From Notospermus geniculatus (lineage: Eukaryota > Nemertea > Pilidiophora > Heteronemertea > Lineidae): a stretch of 64,000 nt of DNA. The first letter of the stretch is position 1. Each line of letters begins with the position of its first letter. The stretch covers positions 277,986 to 341,985 of the forward strand of contig NMRB01000396.1 of NCBI GenBank assembly GCA_002633025.1. The letters run 5' to 3'. A program made the position numbers and the translations under genes. Below the pieces are notes generated by a model. That model did no database searches, was not told the origin of the DNA, and saw only the letters and a program-made list of their open reading frames with translations. Positions 22,501-33,400 of the stretch are shown here, in pieces.

Positions 22501-25500
22501 TCCCGAGCACTATCCCTGCCACGCCGATACCACGATCATGACCACGTCGTATCTTGACGTTCAAAGTGAACTTTTGGATAGAAACCGTGGACCGGTCAAA
22601 CCACAACACGCGCCAGGTGTGACAGGGATCAACGTCCTAGGGATGAAAGTCCGCATGGCTTTGTTAAAGGTGTTGATAAGGGGTTTAGTGACATACATGT
22701 AATCAACAGCGGGTTGATCAGGCAGTACAATAGAGCCTGGACTTTGCTTCCAGGGGATTATGATCCCTGTCACACCGGTTTATATCGTGGTGCTTCACTT
22801 TTGCAGAGCTATAGACCATCGTCCGCAATAAAAGGTGTTTTTCAGATCGTACAACACCTCTTCAAGCCTACCCTTATCCTCCGTTATTCCTGAATCTGCC
22901 TCCAGAATTTCTGTATCCATGTTGAAACCAAAACAACAGGTTGAATAGTAAAAAAGTCTCAAAATGACATTTTTGTCCAAAAGAAATAGTGTAGCGATAT
23001 CAACTTATCCACAGGATGAGGGATCCCAACTTCATTTCGACATTTCAGCGCCAGGACGCCGACGACGTCCTGAAAGACAGCGTCTGCTTCTTCTCATAAG
23101 TCCTTGCCAACATCACGGGAGGAAAAGACTTCTTCAGGCTCATTTCACACCATATGCCATATGACACCACCACAAACACTGCCAGTAATTGGCGTTCCAG
23201 AGTTGCTAAATGCTTGCCGAGTTATTGACCGATCATGCTGGAGTGTGTACCAGAGCTCTTTCTGTCATCCTTTCCACTGCGGTATCCTGCTGGATATTTC
23301 ATCAAAGAGCCCTCCTGTAGTGCGTCAAATTTTGCTTCATGAATATTTACCAAACACGGAGGGGATCCAAGCGAAGTTAACAGACGTATGCATTGTTGGA
23401 GAACGAAAAAAGTGGCGAAAATTGAGTTCAGAATGGTGTAGTTCGCACGGCAGCTCAATCACCGCTGATCTGATGGGTTCGAACTCGGACAGATCAGGTC
23501 ATCCATCTTTGCACTTTTAATTACCGTCAACTTCGATGTACATACCGTACATGTACACGCTTGGACCGGTTGAGCAGAACTAATCTTTGCCTTATCTTGG
23601 GGTTGAATTGATCTCAAGATATTACTTCGAACAACAGCCCTTCAACATGGCAAATGGTGAGTTCGTTTGATCTCAGTAATCTAATGGCAAAAATTGATAT
23701 ATTTTTGGTAATGGTCATGAGTTCAAATACAGGGCCTAACGTTAGGTGTCGATATTTTGCAGCGACAGTTGAACTTCAGTTGTATTTCATAATGAATAGT
23801 AAATAACGAAGCAGAATTTGGCCCCACCACTAAAATGTCCAATCTATCAACGTAAATTATAGAGGCGGTCGTGCACCAAGTTAATGAATCGGCCTTATAC
23901 AGAAGAAGTTAGAGTATGTTTATATTTTTTTCTGTAGAAACTATTGTTGAGTATGTATAATGGATTGACAAAAAACAATTGAGGAATGGTAGGTAATACA
24001 CAATGAATCACACACTGAGAAGCCCGCGTTGATTTCTCCGTCATCCATCAAGCCCCTTTTAATTGATTACATTTAGATAATAACAAAAGCACCATGCTGC
24101 CAGGTTGCGAAGTAATGCACGAGGCAGGAATAGTTTCCCTATTGTCTTATCGTTCTAACTCATAAAGCGTGCGAGTTTTTATTAGGGTTCAACAGGTTTA
24201 GGTAGCGCAAACATGATTTTTTTCGACCGAGGAGTAATGCACTCATTTTTTTTGCCAGCAGAGTTTGATTATCTTATTGTAAACACGATGGAGGGAATTC
24301 GGTTCCCGTCTGATAGAGAGCCAAGGGATGAATGGTCCTTGCCAACAAACCATTACAAACAAACAAGTGTGAAAGGAAAGAATGTCCCCGGGGAAAACTG
24401 TCCCGGGAACAATAGATCATATTTTTCCATACTAATCTCTGGTGATTGGTTTAGCTATGCGCCTTATCCGTCAGCAATAAAAAAGGACACGTTTAACAAT
24501 GGGACATTCGTTACTGTCATGACTGTTTAATAGACTCGTGAAACATCTACAGCAGTGGTGTGTGAATGTCCGCCCTCATTTTGCTGCCCTATTAGTCATT
24601 GTCTCTCTCGCTATCAATTGTTACCACGTTTCCAATACAAGGAAGGGAACACTGAAAATGGGGAACATTGGCAGATCTTACACCGGTATTCTAACTTGAC
24701 CATTTTTAAATTCCCAAATACTTCAGTCAGAGGTATTCACGGCAAGGAATTCCACTGTATTTCTACATGAAAGCCAATCGAGCCGCGACAACTGCATAAA
24801 ATATTCATTACAATGTACTTCGAAAACGAAACACTTTCATTTACGTATATTGTTTTTTCGGTGGTGTTTGACGATAAACAAATCAGCTATAAAATCACCA
24901 TAATTCTGTGCAATCCAATCAATTTACTGCTGGAATGTTGCTTGTAACTATGAATACGCAATCAAGATAAATATCCAATACTGATTGAGTTTTTTAAATG
25001 GTAGTCTGACGCAGAGTTGACATCCATGGCCGACCATCTCCCCGCGTGCCATGCCTTTCTGCAATATTTTCAGCCTTCTGCTGACGTTTTCTAGAATCCT
25101 CGGGGATGAATTGGAAAGAATTTGAAGAAATATTCTTCAGGAGGTTGATAGGAACAACCTTTCTTTACATATTTTCCCTTCGCAACAGGATCCGAGAAAA
25201 CTACAGAAGATGCTGTCTACTCATCCTGGGAACCCAGGGCATTTCCACTCTGCATAGCGCGTTACAATGACGTGCGAGTAGAGGACCTGTTGCAAGAGGA
25301 TGCTGTCTACTGGACTCTGGGGATAGATGAGTTAGGCACCCTTGATTACTTCAGGATGCCAGATTCCAGGAAATTAGAGAAAAATTATAAAATGTGTCGG
25401 AAAAATGAAGAATGATGTTGATACCAAACAAGGTACAAGTGGGACTGTCCTGGCTTACCTTCTTCTGACCTCGCCTCCAGGTCAGTATCATACTCTTCAC

Positions 25501-25585
25501 CACTGTCGACGTTGACTCTCTTGTCATAATCAGGAATGATAGAATTCCAGCTCGATCGTTTCAACATCGCCTGCCCTGTCGTCAT
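16552..25585 (-). CDS. LRRC74: Leucine-rich-repeat protein of the LRRC74 family
   Basis: Coding exons in order: 25585-25459 (ATG), 22910-22872, 21746-21574, 21341-21234, 20964-20871, 20365-20316, 20174-20093, 19712-19627, 19191-18997, 18473-18381, 18149-18032, 17623-17487, 17228-17125 and 16933-16552 (stop). Every phase agrees, giving 595 residues. The acidic EEYDTDLE segment near the start and the YRKTCRRLG segment match vertebrate LRRC74A/B. Residues ~110-350 carry ribonuclease-inhibitor-type LRRs (VDLSDN, LNLSHN, LDLSWNK, VDLSWNGFG, LNLSNN). The KDPMQRIIEYM to YDIDELMREL region matches the LRRC74A C-terminal domain. The last ~110 residues form a Lys/Arg-rich tail (GGGKKKKKKSPKRK) that I do not remember from vertebrates. 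An alternative start at 22920 (MDTEILEAD) reads in the same frame. The intron after 17487 has a GC donor. Function is not established; protein-protein binding is expected from the LRR fold. Confidence 0.88.
17229..17486 (-). other. GC-AG intron of the LRRC74 gene
   Basis: The donor is AAG|GCAAGT and the acceptor ...TATTTGCAG|AAA. Joining phase 0 to phase 0 gives RLK-KTGLHFTHYD, whose spacing matches the human LRRC74A segment. The nearest GT donor downstream (GGG|GTAACG) would be phase 1 and breaks the frame. Confidence 0.6.
22616..22776. mobile_element. Small MITE-like element in LRRC74 intron/5' region
   Basis: The termini GGTGTGACAGGGATCAA and TGATCCCTGTCACACC are inverted repeats 161 bp apart overall, with no coding content. 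Confidence 0.6.
24370..24535. repeat. Dispersed repeat family E, copy 1
   Basis: Motifs GTGTGAAAGGAAAGAATGTC, AAAACTGTCCCGGGAACAA, TCTGGTGATTGGTT and GGGACATTC occur in the same order as at 36123-36305, and inverted at 49740-49935. Confidence 0.65.
25090..25345. repeat. Dispersed repeat (family of 1818-1960)
   Basis: It contains AATTTGAAGAAATATTCTTC, a GGTTGATAGGAACAACC hairpin and two GATGCTGTCTACT motifs, as in the copies at 1818 and 38255. It ends about 115 bases before the first LRRC74 exon border. Confidence 0.5.
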
Positions 25586-26904
25586 AGTGACATCCGTCCA
25601 AAGACATTCGCCTTACAAATGAACAAATCCAATTCAATTACATGGTTTGAGAAGGTTGCAGAATGTTCACCGTGATTGACATTAATTTCCTTTTACGTCT
25701 GCGGATTATCGTTCCGATGCCAAGAAAATACTGCGCCTCATCGAAGTCGGAAGTGACGTCAGAGTCAATGGTCTTTAATTCACTAGAATACAAACGATTG
25801 GTCACAATTTTGGATAGAGCAGTGTTACCACGACGATATATCTTTTGTGGTTTTTGTTGTTGCTGCTGATGTTCGTGGTGTATCTGTTCTACGGTCGTCG
25901 TCGTTATCTTCTTTATACTTTGGAGTCAGGGAAGATGAAGTTTCTGCGCGTCGGAACCTGCGGACAGACAAGTACCCTATAAATTTTCTCCCGAATATTT
26001 GCTTCACGACATGAGTTTCCTATTGGCGGTTCTCAACAGCAGTATTTCCCTTGTCGCCTGTCGGACAGTCAGTGATAGTAATAATGGAAGTAAAGTTTTA
26101 TGAACTTTTCCTACCCGTATAGGCTGCGATTACATAGAGCTGTACACGGTAACGGACACGCCGGTGTAGCATCTGCCCCGTGTTTCCGTATATCAATGTT
26201 TCTCTTTGTTTGGGAAACGCTGGCAGACAGATCAACTGTCACATTTCTCTGTGTGTCCCCGTCTTGTCAATTCGCAGTTTCTGCCAGGTAATAGTAGGAA
26301 ACACTCGCAGATGGAGAAAATTTCGATATTATTTCCTTAGAATCTTTGTTTCTCCTATTCATACATCGGACGGGCATCGTGGTGGTGTCATTTCGCTCAG
26401 CAAGAAAATTTACCTCTTTTCGGAAGACCGTCAAGAGGACTGCCCAGTTTGTTCACTGGAAGAAACACCAAAACGTCGAATCCGTTAAACAGAATCAACA
26501 GACGCCCACTTCTTGCAATTAACACGACGACGTCTACATGATATTCCAACAGGGGGTATCATCCGGCATGTTGATGAAAAAAATCCGTTGGTCACTTGTG
26601 TGAACTGTTTCGTTAATCTGTTAATGTTGCTGGGGAATCAACTTTGCCATCGATTCCTACTGGTCAGGCGGTGGAATCAATGACGTCATGACTGGGACGA
26701 TTTCTCCTATACTAGGGACAACGAAAACAACGCCCCCTCCGATGTGTACACCATCCTGAGGTAGGCCTAATCATGGTGCTCGATCGCACGTAACTCCACA
26801 TCGGTGGCGTGGGAGCGAGCTCGAACCCCCGATTACCTCACTCAGGATGCCGATACACGGGCAACTTCCTTCGCCAGCACAAGTATTTGGCCATTGTACA
26901 CGTG

Positions 26905-27017
26905 GGATTTTTCTTGTACTAAAAATTATAAATGAGGCTCATACATGTAAAGGGTGATTTCGGTGATTTATGGAAGGATGAAAGGGTGATTTATAATTTT
27001 TAGTACAAGAAAAATCC
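26905..27017. repeat. Foldback with 30-bp arms
   Basis: GGATTTTTCTTGTACTAAAA continues to ATTATAAAT. Its reverse complement ATTTATAATTTTTAGTACAA continues to GAAAAATCC. The loop has two GGGTGATTT-type repeats. Confidence 0.75.
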
Positions 27018-27271
27018 TAGATGTACACAACGGACATTACTGAGTTTCTTGAGTTTCTGAGTGCTTCGATTCCAAATTTGCTGCTTCTCACACCAAAATC
27101 GTTTTCTTCGACATCGTTGGTTTTCTCCTACATCTAATGACAGGACTGCAAAAGGAGCACAGAAACTGCTAGTACAAGTAGTCACGTCTAATTAATATGC
27201 CCGACTAGTAGGCCTACTGTAGGAAGATTCCTTTTTCGTCGTTAGTTCCATTATCGCGAAAGCAAAAAGTC

Positions 27272-27484
27272 TTTAAAGGACCAGTGACGGTATTGCCACT
27301 TTTTCTCGACAGCCGGCGCCACTCTCCAACCCAGGGACTAACTACGTTGTCGGCGAATTGACTTGATTTACTACGTACATTTTGTAATGCATTTTTGCAG
27401 TTCGTGTTGCTGCCGCAAGGTGGCGCTCTCTCTAAGTCGGCAGTCAAATTACCCATTAGAGACCGCATACCGTGCTCCTTTTAA
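27272..27484. mobile_element. MITE-like element (family D, copy 2)
   Basis: TTTAAAGGACCAGTGACGGT at the left and ACCGTGCTCCTTTTAAA at the right are related to the termini at 12166-12340. The GCCACTCTCCAACCCAGGGA core is identical. Confidence 0.75.
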
Positions 27485-27770
27485 AAAACCCGCTCCTGTC
27501 ATAAAAATGCCTCGACAATCAATATAGATGTACATGTAGGCTACAATGAATACCAAATTGATTGCACCCGCTGCCACTTCCCCCAGGCATATTATAGGAA
27601 TTCCTATTGCTGGTCTGCTGACTAGAAAACCATGGTGACATCAGCATAGTGATGATCGTGACTGATTGCTTTCCCCATTAAAACCTTGCGAAACAAACCA
27701 ATATGAAAGTGGCGGTCGGCACTTTCTGTTTTTCAAAACACAACCGTGTAAAATTCATCTTATCCGTTAT

Positions 27771-27930
27771 GCCCGCTGTAGGCCCTGCCCTACACGATTA
27801 AATTTTTCATCCATTTGTTTTTGAAATTCAGATTCTGGGTCTATTGGGGCTTCAATTATAAACCCGCATGTTGGCCTTTATTGAGCATATTCAGAAAATT
27901 GGATGAAAAATTTGATCGTGTACAGCGGGC
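27771..27930. mobile_element. MITE-like element with CCCGCTGTA termini
   Basis: The left end has CCCGCTGTA followed by CTACACGATTAAATTTTTCATCCA. The right end is TGGATGAAAAATTTGATCGTGTACAGCGGG, an imperfect reverse complement. Confidence 0.7.
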
Positions 27931-28830
27931 ATATGACTGGTCCCCTGTTCTGAGCCGCTCCGCGAAACTCGTATCAGCGCAGAGGTGCGAGGTTGGGCGA
28001 TCAGTCTATACGAGTACTTATCCGTCAACATTCTTTGAATTCCAAGATGAAAAAGTGTTCGGAGGAATGGAAAAAGATACAACGCGCCATTGAGATCAAA
28101 TGTTATCAGTTCGTAACAGGGAAATAATTAATTAACCGGTGATGGACTGAAAGACAAAAAAATTGGGAAAATTAAGAACGCGAGGAAAGTCCGATCTTCT
28201 GTATATTGGTGTACCCAAAAATGGATAAAATTCTCCCTTATCTATTTTTGGTCTATCACATGATTGTATTTTCTGAATCATGCACCAATGACTGACGAAA
28301 CAAAAATTCCTCTCCTCATGTTTGACATGACGTGTTCTATTGCTAAATCTCTTCAGCGTCGGATTACCCCGTATCCCCGCTAACGGATTCCGCGTATCCA
28401 TGCTACCGATCAAAACAGCGGTAAGAAAGCTAGGGATTCCCCGAGCCAATACCCCCAGACCCACGCGAGCTACTTCGACTCATTCACCATCGTCGATTAG
28501 CCGACAGCGAACCTTTTGTTTGGTAAAAGCCAATGGCAAATTTAGCCTCGTAACGTACAATGCGTCGATCCGACGTAGGCCTACTAATTTCAGATGAAAT
28601 CCCACCAAAAATGGATCTTTCATTTTCCAAGCTTTGATGACTTAAAGTGCCACTGTATGTATGAGGTATGCCTCAGTATCCCCCTGGCGGCGGAATCTCA
28701 AACCAACGTGATAAAACGGGTGTCCTGTCCAACCCATACAAAGCCGGTGGTATTTTTGGCTAGACTGATACTATCACCAAATCTTAGCTGACAAAAATGG
28801 CCGCCATCCTTTTCATCACTTGAGAAGTTT

Positions 28831-29897
28831 AAAGGCCTATGTACACTATCAACATTTCAAGACACATGTCGGGATACATGTGTCCGACACACCGTGTTGC
28901 TGGAAATGTTGACAGTGTGTACAGAGCAAAAATATTGGCAACATGTGTCCCAACACTGTGTCGCAACATGTGTCCCGACATGTGTCTAGTGTATACAGGG
29001 ACAACATTTCTGTGTCCATCTGTGTCGGACACATGTGTCGCGACATGTGTCCTGAAATGTTGATAGTGTACATAGGCCTTAACGCGCTGCCATACGTGAT
29101 TAAAGGCCTATGTACACTATCAAGATTTCAGGACACATGTCGCGACACATGTGTCTGACACAGATGGACACAAAAATTTTGTCCCTGTGTACACTAGACA
29201 CATGTCGGGACACATGTTGCGACACAGTGTTGGGACACATGTTGCCAATATTTTTGCCCTGTACACACTGTCAACATTTCCAGCAACACGGTGTGTCGGA
29301 CACATGTATCCCGACATGTGTCTTGAAATGTTGATAGTGTACATCCACATAGGCCTTAACTCTTCATAAGGTACCAGTATGCGTGTGGAGCGGCAGAGAC
29401 GGAAACCAGTCTATTAAAGCCCGTGTACACTATCAACATTTCAGGACACATGTCGGGACACATGTGTCGGACACACCGTGTTGCTTGAAATGTTGACAGT
29501 GTGTAGGCCTACGGGGCAAAATATTTTAGCAACATGTGTCGCAACATGTGTCTAGTGTATACAGGGGCAAAATTTCTGTTTCCATCTGTGTCTGACACAT
29601 GTGTCCCAACATGTGTCTTGAAATGTTGATAGTGTACACGGGCCTTAAAGGCCTATGTACACTATCAACATTTCAAGACACATGTCGGGATACATGTGTC
29701 CGACACACCGTGTTGCTGGAAATGTTGACAGTGTGTACAGAGCAAAAATATTGGCAACATGTGTCCCAACACTGTGTCGCAACATGTGTCCCGACATGTG
29801 TCTAGTGTATACAGGGACAAAATTTCTGTGTCCATCTGTGTCGGACACATGTGTCGCGACATGTGTCCTGAAATGTTGATAGTGTACATAGGCCTTT
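28831..29897. repeat. Cluster of four ~250-bp foldback elements made of ACATGTGTC motifs
   Basis: Copies: 28831-29080, 29102-29358 (inverted), 29416-29647 and 29647-29897. Each is bounded by TGTACACTATCAACATTTCA and its reverse complement, next to AAGGCCTA / TAGGCCTT. The interior is dense in ACATGTGTC and GACACATGT. The third copy is the most divergent and has a shortened interior. The second to fourth copies are separated by 57 and 0 bases. Several overlapping open frames on both strands are repeat by-products. Confidence 0.85.
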
Positions 29898-30445
29898 ACT
29901 TTCCATGGTTCTCGATAGGTAGGCCTTTGATTTGATGCGGCGATGATCCGATCGATCATGTGCACAGTTGCAGCTGGAGTTCTGTGCAATACCATGAATG
30001 AAAGTGATACATGCGTGCGTCGAAACCGCAACTTCTGCTCGGTTGCACATCGGTCCCGCTTTGGACAGGTAAATACGCGAATTTGCATTAAAACATTTCT
30101 TTCATTCACGTACATGTACATGTACGTACATGTACAAGATAGGCCTATGACGTCGCATCTGTGGATCAGTTAGCATCTACAGAAATTAATGACGGCGAGA
30201 AATTGTAGACCGAATTTATAGACCTCTCAATATCTTCGGGAACCGGCCCTCCGCAGTCACAGGGACGTAGAACCCCGAGGCAGTCCACAGTAGGCTGCAG
30301 TAACTGAAATACCGTTCGACCGATTTCCCCGCTTGGTGATTACCCAGCAGTAGCTTGGGTTTCCCCAACCTCATTTCAGTCCACATTCCATAAATCAGCG
30401 CATCGCCGCTTCAGTAGTCTAGTTCACGAAACTGAGTCAAGCAGG

Positions 30446-33400
30446 ATGGATTGGCCGGTTGTCCTGGCTATTCTAGTCGTTTTTCAATTCTCAAAATCAG
30501 ATTCAGGTAGGTTGACAATATTTCAAGGACCAATTCTGATTAGGTCTACTTGCATTTCCGGATTACGGGAGCTCCCCCCCCCGGCTCCCCCATTCCGCAG
30601 GCCTACCGATTCCGAAACTCTTGCCGACAACAACCCCTCTAAGGGATTCATCAGTTGCCCTTCTAAGTAGGTTCAGGGGCAGATGACATATTTATCCCCC
30701 ACCCCGGAGTTTTCCGAGGTCAACCGTTAGTGGACCGGGGCATTACTCGGGTGTTGTTATTACCGGGGTAGCCTGCTCCTTGGACCTCTGAAACACACCC
30801 ACCACCCCTGCAATGCATGCCTCAAGCCCCTGAAGCGTAGGGAGCGGGCGTAGGGAGCAAGCGCCCAGACCCACTGATTATTACCTCATTGAAGGATGAG
30901 GCCCCGGTTGCTCTCGGCCAGTTGGCCGCAATTCTTAAAAAAAATCAACTTTGCCATATATCACGGAGCTTTACGATTAATGCCTTATTGCTACATACAC
31001 TTTTAGATACATACTCGCTCATTGGCGTAGACTATACAATCATATTTAATTTTTTTTCAAAAACCACGCATCGTCAGTGACATTCATTACATGCAGGCCT
31101 ACTACAATTTACAGCTTTTACGACCAAAAAAATACTGCAAATATAATACAAAAAGTACTGCAGTAGGCCAATCTATTGTTTGTTACGGTGTTATATGAAG
31201 TCACGTGAAGTAATTGACCCCCGAGATTAGGTATGTTGTTGTGTGCCCTTGACTTGCGCATTGCCGTTTGAACCGTGTAGTTTTATACGTCACACAGGCT
31301 GACAATTAGGGTGTGGCAGGAAAAATGGTCTCTCTTGAGTTATGTGACGGATTTTTTCTCCAGAAGGCCTATACGTAATTGAGGGTGCGGCGGATATTGG
31401 ACCGAGGGCGCACGAGTTGATATTCTGAATCGGTCCCAAAACCATACTGCATAGCGTCAGCAAAGGACTGGACCAACGAAGCCCCCTTAATTTCACGAAT
31501 GCCCTAATTTTTCATTAGGCAGAAAGTGAACAAGTTTCAGCAAATAGACAGTCTACAGACGCGTCTGAGTTAAGAGGGCTTGCTTCCGGAATAATGTCCC
31601 AATTCCACGAGTCAAGGGCTGTGGGAAGGGTTGGGCTGTTGGTGATCATATCACAGCTTCATTTTGGCACCGGTGTTTAGGGCACTGAAGCCATTGCCTT
31701 GCGCAGCGCATGTCGTCAGTCATTGCAAGCGATTTCATGAAATGCTGCTGAACGTCGTATATACTGGTCCGCTGTCCTCTAGCCGCTGCGCTGACATGAG
31801 GACAGGAAATCAGTCTAAACGCCGTCGAGCTAACCGAACTGCTATCATCATGGCTTACCCGGTGTCGGTACTACCTCCTACATGTACCTCCCGTACAATC
31901 CGAAGGCGAAGTTTTTGATAGTAGGGAGGTTTCGCAAGAGTCCGGTTAGGCCCTACGACGACGTTTATCTATTGTGTGGGTATACCCAAACAATAGATAA
32001 ACGTCGTCGTATGGCCTAACCGGGCGCTTGCGAAACGTCCCTAGTTTAAGATGAGAAACGGGGACTTCTTCAATTTCGTTTTAGTGAGTACGTCAATACA
32101 GACTGGCTGAAAGGTTACTTTTAACCCTTGGGCCTAAAATTTCCCATAGTAACTGCGCCACGTTGACAAGAAATGCCACTCTTATCTTGACAGGCTCTCC
32201 GTGCGTCGTCCCCGTCGTCCCGAATGCCGAAATTCTGACCGAGGACTATGACGACTATGATTCCGACGGTCAAAATGGGGAAATCCCGTCTGGGGATTAC
32301 ATCTCCATAAAATGCCATCATGGCTACAGCTCCAAGTGGATAAATACCCTATACGAGTGCGTGAACGGAACTTGGCAAGAAGAAATTCCTCATTGCACAA
32401 AAGGTATGAAAAGGATATCCTGCAGAGGGGCTTACAGGTCGGCATTGCGTCTTGAAGCAACTCGTGGCAACTAGTTGTCCGGCGATGGAAGCAACTCGGA
32501 GTGACTGATCAGTTGCCGATTTTGTCGACCTGAGCGCGCTTGCGTCTCCGAGCAACTGCCGGATCCGCTAGTTGTCGCGAGTTGCTTCGAGTTGCCCATG
32601 TTCTACTTTTCGGCGATTCGTTGTTGGAAAGGATCGAGGGCATGGAAGACGCGCTGTCGACAACAGCGTGCTGTTTGAGGTAACTGCCAGTTGCTCGGAG
32701 TTCCTCTCAATCGCTGAAATGTCGACCTGCGCGTGGTGGTTTTTTATCTGCGACGGATCCGTCCAGTTGCTCCAAGACGAAATATCGACCTAAGCCCCTT
32801 AACTGGTTGCGTCGTGCTGTCTGGTGAGTCCACGTAGACTTTCCAAATTTCGATAGAGGATTTTTCTCTTTCCAGATCCCACAGTGACAAAGCGTCCCCA
32901 GTGCAAGGTACCACGGATCCCGTTCGGGAGTCTCCTGTCTGATGACAAGGCTCGATCAGACCGTCTGCCAGTCGGTGCCACTGTCAAGATTACCTGTGTC
33001 CATGGCTACCTGATCAAGGGGGTCCTTAACCTCACGTGTGTAGGAAACCGCTTGTGGAATAGTCCAGTTCCTAGCTGCACATCAGCAGGTAGGTGAACGT
33101 GTGGGGGGAGGTGGAACGCCCCCTGGGCATACTGAAATTAGTTCTCTATTCAATATGAATTGTTTTTCTTGTATTTTCAGCAAAAAAATCCTGCAAAATA
33201 CCAGGTGTCGACAAGAGTCGAATTACAATCCAAAACAAGGTGGTCATTAATGTGGATATTAGTGTAACAGTGGGAGAGGTAATTGATATAGCATGCCGCC
33301 CTGGATACCACAGAGTTGGACAAAGATACCTAAAATGTAATGAAGACGGATCATGGAATCAAAGTTTACCGGTCTGCAGGGTGCAGATCTATCAATTAGG

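Larger units (their letters stand above)
22922..25458. other. Long intron (or 5' flank) of LRRC74
   Basis: I see no further exon. It contains a dispersed repeat copy at 24370-24535 (family E) and another at about 25090-25345 (family of 1818-1960). The stretch 23520-24200 is A/T-rich without recognisable features. Confidence 0.5.
25586..30445. other. Intergenic region between LRRC74 and the CCP gene
   Basis: The two genes diverge here. I see no supported exon. It contains foldback elements at 26905-27017, 27272-27484 and 27771-27930, the ACATGTGTC foldback cluster at 28831-29897, and a TACATGTACATGTACGTACA palindromic run near 30110-30136. Confidence 0.6.

Noticed and set aside
26750-26850. 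Possible tRNA or SINE around GAGCTCGAACCCCCG
   Set aside because: No cloverleaf or tail could be built; flanks show only a weak inverted repeat.
28831-29897. Several 70-80 residue frames on both strands repeating CPTHRVAGNVDSVYR-like sequence
   Set aside because: They are translations of the ACATGTGTC foldback repeats, and the same peptides appear from opposite strands.
28831-29897. Possible CRISPR-like array
   Set aside because: Repeats are palindromic, irregularly spaced and without uniform spacers, and the context is a eukaryotic genome.
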